From Nageia nagi (lineage: Eukaryota > Pinophyta): a stretch of 64,000 nt of DNA. Below the pieces are notes generated by a model that was not told the origin of the DNA, made no database searches, and saw nothing but the letters and a program-made list of their open reading frames with translations. Below, one piece after another: positions 58,986 to 64,000 of this stretch (positions are counted from its first letter, which is position 1; every line of letters starts with the position of its first letter). The stretch spans positions 212,102,001 through 212,166,000 of the forward strand of contig JBITNC010000001.1 in NCBI GenBank assembly GCA_050084985.1, given 5' to 3'. The position numbers were made by a program, and so were the translations under genes.

Positions 58986-59377
58986 ATGGATAGAATCATA
59001 AATGACATGAGATGGTTGTACTCCACATATAAAAATATATCAAAAAATATGATTAATTATCATTTTTGACCTCTTAGTAGATGGCTATGGACCTTAGAAC
59101 TCTTCCTGTTGTAGGTTACTATTAGAGCTCACGAAGGATATCAACATCAACTAGGGGCAACATGGTGGATGTCATATGAGGGGGTTTTCTTAAACTCATA
59201 CCTTTTGCTAATATGATTGATTATATTTTTTATATCTTTATCATAGTTTAGTATCAAAATAGATTGATTAGTGTTGGTATTATGCTTATCTATACTTTAT
59301 CAATATTTGATTGTTATGACATATTGGTTAAACTTTGAATGAAAAATCTCAATGCACTTAGTGATTTTCAATTTATC

Positions 59378-59394
59378 ATCCAAAGTGGGACATC
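59378..59394 (+). other. E2 polypurine tract
   Basis: ATCCAAAGTGGGACATC just before the 3' LTR; the E1 equivalent is AAAAGTGGGGCATT. Confidence 0.55.
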
Positions 59395-60167
59395 TATTAT
59401 AATGTAAAATTAATTTATGTATTTAATTTAATATATTAGTAAATATGTGCCTATATTCATATATCTATCTCAAGAATATTAATGTTATTTTGGATATGAT
59501 CAATATATATCATCAACTTACTATGTTCTTATTTATGTAGGTACATGTCAAGCTAAGGAGTAGGTCATATTATTATATATATAAATAGGGGTATAATAGT
59601 AATTCCAAATCAAGGAGATACATGATCCCATATCTAGTCTTGGTGATGGTAGTCCTTTAGGTGTCTCTTGACACTACCATTTAAGGTTGAGTTTATGTAC
59701 TTCCTTATGTGAGTGTCTTGACAATTCTAAGCTTATCTGAGTATCAAATTGAGACCATTAAGATTTCATCTAGAGGCATATATTTGGTTTAAAATGGACT
59801 ATAATCTAACAAATATCATTGATGCTCCTTTGTAGATGAAAGTAGACCATCGATGCTCCTTCCAAGCATGTAATAGATCACCAAAAACCCTCTTTTTGGA
59901 TCATCCTACTTTATGAATTTAGGTGTATACTTAATTCATTATTGAGGCTTTGTCAGCATCTTCCATTCATCCATATCAAGTACACTCCATGAGGTAAGTA
60001 CATAAATTTAGTCTTGTTTGGTAATGTCATTTTGATTCTAGTTATTCATTATCTTCTATATAAATTGCTATTTATTAGCTCAAAATTTACAAATAGATAT
60101 ATGTATCTTTAAGGACTGTAGATATTTCATTTATTTGCATTCTCAAATACACTTTTATTTGTAAACA
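59395..60167 (+). repeat. E2 3' LTR
   Basis: 773 bp from TATTATAATGTAAAATTAA to TTTGTAAACA, collinear with 43364-44080 and with both E1 LTRs. The start hairpin is partly decayed (ATGTAAA / TTTATGT). A TATA-like TATATATAAATAGG is at 59576-59589. Confidence 0.9.
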
Positions 60168-62170
60168 CTCTTTATATCTTATTACATGTGGACATAGGAA
60201 ACTAACTTTTCGCATTATGACTCTTTCAAGGTGGAAGAAGAATAAATGGTAATCAAGTTAGGATAGAAGAAACCACTAGAGGGGTAAGGAATTATTCTTT
60301 GATTTTCTCTTCTTTAGAATCCATAATATTTATGAAATCTTGATCTCCTTTAGTATCAATATCCATAGCTAGGGAAGGGTCTTGATATTCCTTAAAATTA
60401 ACCTCAATCTGACTATTATCATTCTCTTCATCATTATTAGATTCCTCCTTACCAATGCTATGAATCCTTGATCTATTATCACTATTTCTTTATTTTGATT
60501 GGTCATAATCATCAAAATCACTAGAGTTCTTTGAAGAGTTACTACTAGAAGAAGAATCTCCACTACAAAAAATAATATGACTACTTTCTCCACATTCAAA
60601 ATGAGACTTTAGGTGATTGAAAACTAGTGGTTCTTCAACCTTAGATTATGGAATATTTGAAATAGGTGCATTTATAGTATTCAAAACATCATCTTCTTAC
60701 ATTGATACAAACTAATTAAAATTAGGATCTTTAGTGCGAAATCTTGCTCAACTATTTGTTGAGCTTCAGGATGTTGAGGAAGGCTTTTTGTAGCTTTTAT
60801 CTTTTTCTATTTCTTTCTTTTTATCTCTTTCTACTATTTTTAGTTATTCAAAAGTCTTTTGAATTTCCATATTCAAATAGACATTTCTATATATTTAAAT
60901 ATATACAAGAGAGTGATGTTTATATTTTGTATGAAATATTTGGAAAAATCTATCAACTACACCAATTGGATCATAATTTGTCTTTAATATGTGGATCTCA
61001 AAACTATAACCTTCAATTTCACACTTGATTTTCTATATTTCTAATCAATTATTACAATATTACTAAGAAAGAGTAATAGGCATCTTTATGGGTGCCTCTT
61101 TCTTCTCCTTAGAAATTTTATCATGGAAGTAAAATAATTATCTCATAAACTCAAGGAATACCATTCTATCACTAAGGTAATGAGGTAATTTAAGAGGATC
61201 CACATTAGCAACAAAGCCTCTAATGTAGGAATTATCAAACTTTTTGAGGTAAAAATTGATGAACCTATTTAAAAATTCAACTACCTCAATTCTTTGATGA
61301 TTCTATACTCCCACTCATAATTCCTCATATGAATGTAACTCCATTCTTTGTAATAGTAAAATTTTAGATAGGCCATGTAGATTGCATCCTTTCAATTAAA
61401 GATGACCTTTTTGATACCATGAGCTTGAGGTTAATGTTTTCCTTTCAACAATAGGAAAACAAAATAGTACATATAAAATAAACTCCTTATTTTATTTACT
61501 TCCTTTAGCTAACTTATCATCCTATCAGTAATTCCTTGGCTCCATCGAATACTTTCTCCTTTATTCACATTGTAGAGGAAGTCATGAAAGTCTTTTTAAA
61601 ACCTATTATTAGTGGACTTTCCCAAAATTCTACATAAAAAAATTGATGACTTTATTTATAGTATTGTAAAATAAACATCTTTGTGCTTTAATAATAGCTT
61701 GATGAGCTAAACCATGATTTTCTAGTTTCAAAAATGATTGAACAAAATTGTTAGGTCTATGTTTATTATTATATTATTTTTACTTCTATTCTACATATTT
61801 TTGGGTGAAGAAGGTACCTTGGTTTGACCATCCCATAGCCTTTTCAATACCTTGATTAAATCTATAATTACATTCCATTTTATATCTTTGACCACTTTGT
61901 TTAGAAAGTTTTTATGTTCTACAACTTCAAGTACTAACTCTAGAAATTTTACTAAAAATGGGATTACTATATATGCAAAGAGTCTTGAAAAATATCTTTT
62001 TCCTTGAATTCCTTTAAGATTCTATCAACTTCCTTGATCATAAAAATTGGATCAATATGGTTCCATTTATCATGTTCTAGAGTTTGTTATAATAACAAGT
62101 TCTCTATTTGGTTTTGATATTTTCTTTAATTCAACAAAACTACTTTTGTTAAGCTAGGAATAGCCACCCA
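60168..62170 (-). pseudogene. Element G gag-like remnant, family not recognised
   Basis: Minus-strand text in shifting frames. Near 61880-61690: FNQGIEKAMGWSNQGTFFTQ and LENHGLAHQAIIKAQRC. Near 61390-61300: YLKFYYYKEWSYIHMRNYEW. Near 61290-61130: VVEFLNRFINFYLKKFDNSY and DPLKLPHYLSDRMVFLEF. Toward the C-terminus (60600-60330) there is ECGESSHIIFC, part of a zinc knuckle with its first Cys missing, and then a Ser/Asp/Glu-rich tail (SSSSSNSSKNSSDFDDYDQ). A capsid-like region, a knuckle and an acidic tail suggest a gag protein. The upstream LTR and primer-binding site support a retrotransposon, but I do not recognise the family. It is cut at 60167 by E2. Confidence 0.45.
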
Positions 62171-62299
62171 TGTATTTATTTGCTTTGCTCATCCTCAAAA
62201 TTGATAAAAATTTAATTTGCCATCATTTTGAGGCAAGGCAAGAAATATATATATATTTTTAAATTCATTTTCTCAAAATTATCTATTTTCTCTTTGGTC

Positions 62300-62680
62300 A
62301 CATATATTTAAAAGTCTAAATTGGTGTGATTAACAACAATTGCCTAAGTTAGTTCCTAATGAAGTTCAAAATGGTGCGATAATGCAAGGCTTGGTTGCTT
62401 TACAGTGAAGTGTAAGTTAGTGAGAAAAGAGAAATGCCTTGGTCACTTCAAGTTAAAATGCAACATGATGCAATAATGTAATACCTTGATCTCTTCCAAA
62501 TAAGAAATTAGGTTAAGTTGCTTTGAGTTTAAGATTAACTTAATGCAATAAATGAGTACCTTAGTTTCTTCCAACTATATGGTCATTTCCATGCAACATA
62601 AAAGTTTATATTAGTTGCTTTGAGTAGAAGTTTAAGTAAGGATTACAAGGTCATAATGATTGGTATTTTTACAAGAAGCT
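62300..62680. repeat. Degenerate repeats in the G leader
   Basis: Three loosely similar segments share GCRATAATG/ATGCAATAA, then ...CCTTGRT/CCTTAGT..CTTCCAA, then GTTGCTTTGAGT or related text. They are spaced roughly 75-115 bp apart. Too diverged to define a clear unit by eye. Confidence 0.4.
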
Positions 62681-62689
62681 AACACCATG

Positions 62690-63474
62690 TGATAGAAGTT
62701 TTATTTTCCTAAAAAAATTTATTGAACCTTATCAACCATACATTCTTATTGAAAACTATTGCTAACTAAAAGGGAGTAGCTAGATTAAATATTTATTACT
62801 TAGAGCTAAATCTATAAGAGGCAACACATCATATACCATCAGAGTAATTGAGTACCCTTGTACTTTCCACATTTTCTCATATATATATATATACTCCTTT
62901 CCATAAATTTTTATACCAAATTATTCTAGTTCCTTTTTACTCATTCTATTGAATTGTTTTATTTTCCATGTTTCCAAAAGAGTGTAAACATTTTTAGTAT
63001 TATATCCTGTAACTTTTAGTGATTCAATAGGACATATGAAATACTTATACCTCTATAGTATTCATATTTTATTTGTTATATGTATAAAATTCCATATAGT
63101 TTTTTTGATAATTTCCATGAGATGGAATCTCTTTCCTTCCATTTTTACATCTTTCTTTGTCTCAATTTTCTTTTAGAGTCTCTTCTCTTTATATAGAGCT
63201 AAAAATTTTCATAAACAATATATAGATTCAAAATAATCTAAGGATATTATTTAATAGCACTAATTATGGAAGGAAGATCAACATGATGTTGAAGCTATAC
63301 AACTTGATGTTTAAGCTTTAGTTTCTCTAAAACACATATCATGGCTAGGAAATAGACAACACTATATTATTTAAAGGAATTTTATTCACCATGTCTCATT
63401 TTAAGAAGCTAAATAAAAGCCTAATACATAAAATACAAATTCTATATTTGTGATCTATTAGCAAACTAAACACC
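62690..63474. other. Noncoding leader of element G; nothing else seen
   Basis: AT-rich without a coding frame. An (AT)n run lies at about 62879-62893. Between the presumed primer-binding site and the gag-like remnant, on the minus strand, it would be the untranslated leader. Confidence 0.35.
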
Positions 63475-63492
63475 CTAGGAGCCACCAAAAAT
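63475..63492 (-). other. Element G primer-binding-site region
   Basis: On the minus strand, directly after the LTR end, the text is TTTTTGGTGGCTCCTAGGG. TGGTGGCTCC fits a complement of a tRNA 3' end (…GGAGCCACCA). It differs from the TGGTGAA motif of the other elements, so G is a separate lineage. Confidence 0.5.
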
Positions 63493-64000
63493 GTTGTAAA
63501 CCCAACATTATTTTTTACATATTATTTTCCATTTCACTTCAATGACCAATTTATACTTCTTTTTATTTATTACTTTCCCTTCTTTTATTTTCCTTTTCTT
63601 TCTTCAATTCCATTCTTCTTCTTTCATTTTATAATCAAAAAGATTTCCCCCAAGCCTTCCCATATTAGTTAAATATATTTTTCTTATAATACTTATAATT
63701 CAAAAGAAGTTATGCTCGATGCCCAAATAAGTTTTTTGATGATATCATATTTTCTACAAGAGAGATTTACCAATAAAATTTAATGGTAAAATACTATTAA
63801 GCTCTTGTGTAGCCTTCAATATTTCTAGTGAGAAAACTAATAATGGTGTAATGGAAAACCTTCTTAAAATGTATAAAAATACATCCATATTAAATAATGT
63901 ATACTTGATAAAAAATATATTTAACAAGATGATTAATGAAATTTTTTAAATCTAAGATCATGTTGATGACTTCAACATGGTAACAAACCAATTTAGTTAA
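63493..64000 (-). repeat. Element G 5' LTR, partial (continues past the window)
   Basis: The plus strand starts TGTTGTAAACCC at 63493, the reverse complement of an LTR ending ...GGGTTTACAACA. A pyrimidine-rich stretch follows (about 63555-63620). No second copy is in the window, so the LTR call rests on the TG/CA end, the adjacent primer-binding site and the gag-like sequence downstream. Confidence 0.5.

Larger units (their letters stand above)
43364..60167 (+). mobile_element. Element E2: Ty3/gypsy Tat-like retrotransposon, split by E1
   Basis: E2 proper is 43364-45166 plus 53532-60167, about 8.4 kb. It has a 5' LTR 43364-44080 (first ~70 bp missing), gag split by E1, protease, RT, RNase H, second RNase H, integrase, a 3' UTR minisatellite and a 3' LTR 59395-60167. 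The gag reading resumes after E1 (…CKYHQTKGHATNGC… at about 53550), which confirms that the two halves are one element. The bases after the 3' LTR are CTCTT; the 5' target duplication cannot be tested because the LTR start is lost. Confidence 0.85.

Noticed and set aside
60744-61028. Plus-strand frame of 94 codons with hydrophobic stretches
   Set aside because: Antisense to the gag-like remnant of element G; composition is explained by T-rich sequence, with no start context or domain.
60168-62170. Endogenous pararetrovirus (knuckle followed by an acidic tail resembles caulimovirid capsid architecture)
   Set aside because: An LTR end and a primer-binding site lie upstream on the same strand, and no movement-protein or viral RT text was seen. 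A retrotransposon gag is the simpler reading.
62879-62893. AT microsatellite, also at 5633-5648, and a CT run at about 1628-1640
   Set aside because: Short simple repeats are expected in this base composition and carry no further signal.
1-64000. Host protein-coding genes, tRNA, rRNA, SINE or CRISPR
   Set aside because: No splice-consistent conserved gene, cloverleaf-like GC-rich segment, A/B box pair or regularly spaced repeat was found; all larger coding signals are retroelement proteins or the PMD passenger.

Overview
The window looks like intergenic heterochromatin from a seed plant with a very large, retrotransposon-filled genome. No host gene, tRNA, rRNA or CRISPR array could be supported. 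Almost everything legible is LTR retrotransposon: mostly Ty3/gypsy with an extra archaeal-type RNase H (the Tat/Ogre-like lineage), one Ty1/copia element and short non-autonomous relatives. The sequence is extremely AT-rich, CG dinucleotides look very rare, and most in-frame stops fall where a related copy has Gln, Trp or Arg. That is the pattern expected from long deamination of methylated cytosine. The gymnosperm Welwitschia mirabilis is known for such an AT-rich genome, so a gymnosperm of that kind is a reasonable but unproven guess.

Labels are mine. 1-1893: minus-strand element C' (5' LTR 1143-1893, shortened internal region running off the left edge), inserted into element D. 1894-9571: minus-strand element D (5' LTR 8835-9571, gag 6590-8790, antisense plant-mobile-domain pseudogene about 3590-5575, 3' noncoding region 1894-3400). 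D interrupts A3, a plus-strand non-autonomous copy whose 3' part is 9572-12057. 12058-16953: decayed Ty1/copia element, 5' part missing. 17590-35824: a three-level nest. Non-autonomous B carries autonomous C (18191-31488) inside its 5' LTR, and C carries non-autonomous A (25210-30326) in its 3' untranslated region. 36240-40570: Ty3/gypsy remnant F. 40684-43360: LTR scrap, short tandem duplications and an unrecognised minus-strand coding remnant. 43364-60167: element E2 (plus), interrupted in gag by E1 (45167-53531, minus), a copy of the same family flanked by a 5-bp target duplication. 60168-64000: minus-strand element G (gag-like remnant, leader, primer-binding site, start of an LTR).

The autonomous elements (C, E1, E2) encode in order gag, aspartic protease, reverse transcriptase, RNase H, a second RNase H and integrase. 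All are broken; the longest open frame is the RT-RNase H segment of E1 (325 codons). A, B and A3 have no pol. They share a family-specific frame of about 320 codons with no recognised domain, and their LTRs resemble those of the larger elements, so they probably depended on proteins supplied in trans. The least explained features are this A/B protein, a hairpin at a fixed place near the LTR start with compensatory changes between families, tandem arrays just upstream of several 3' LTRs, and the antisense plant-mobile-domain gene in D.
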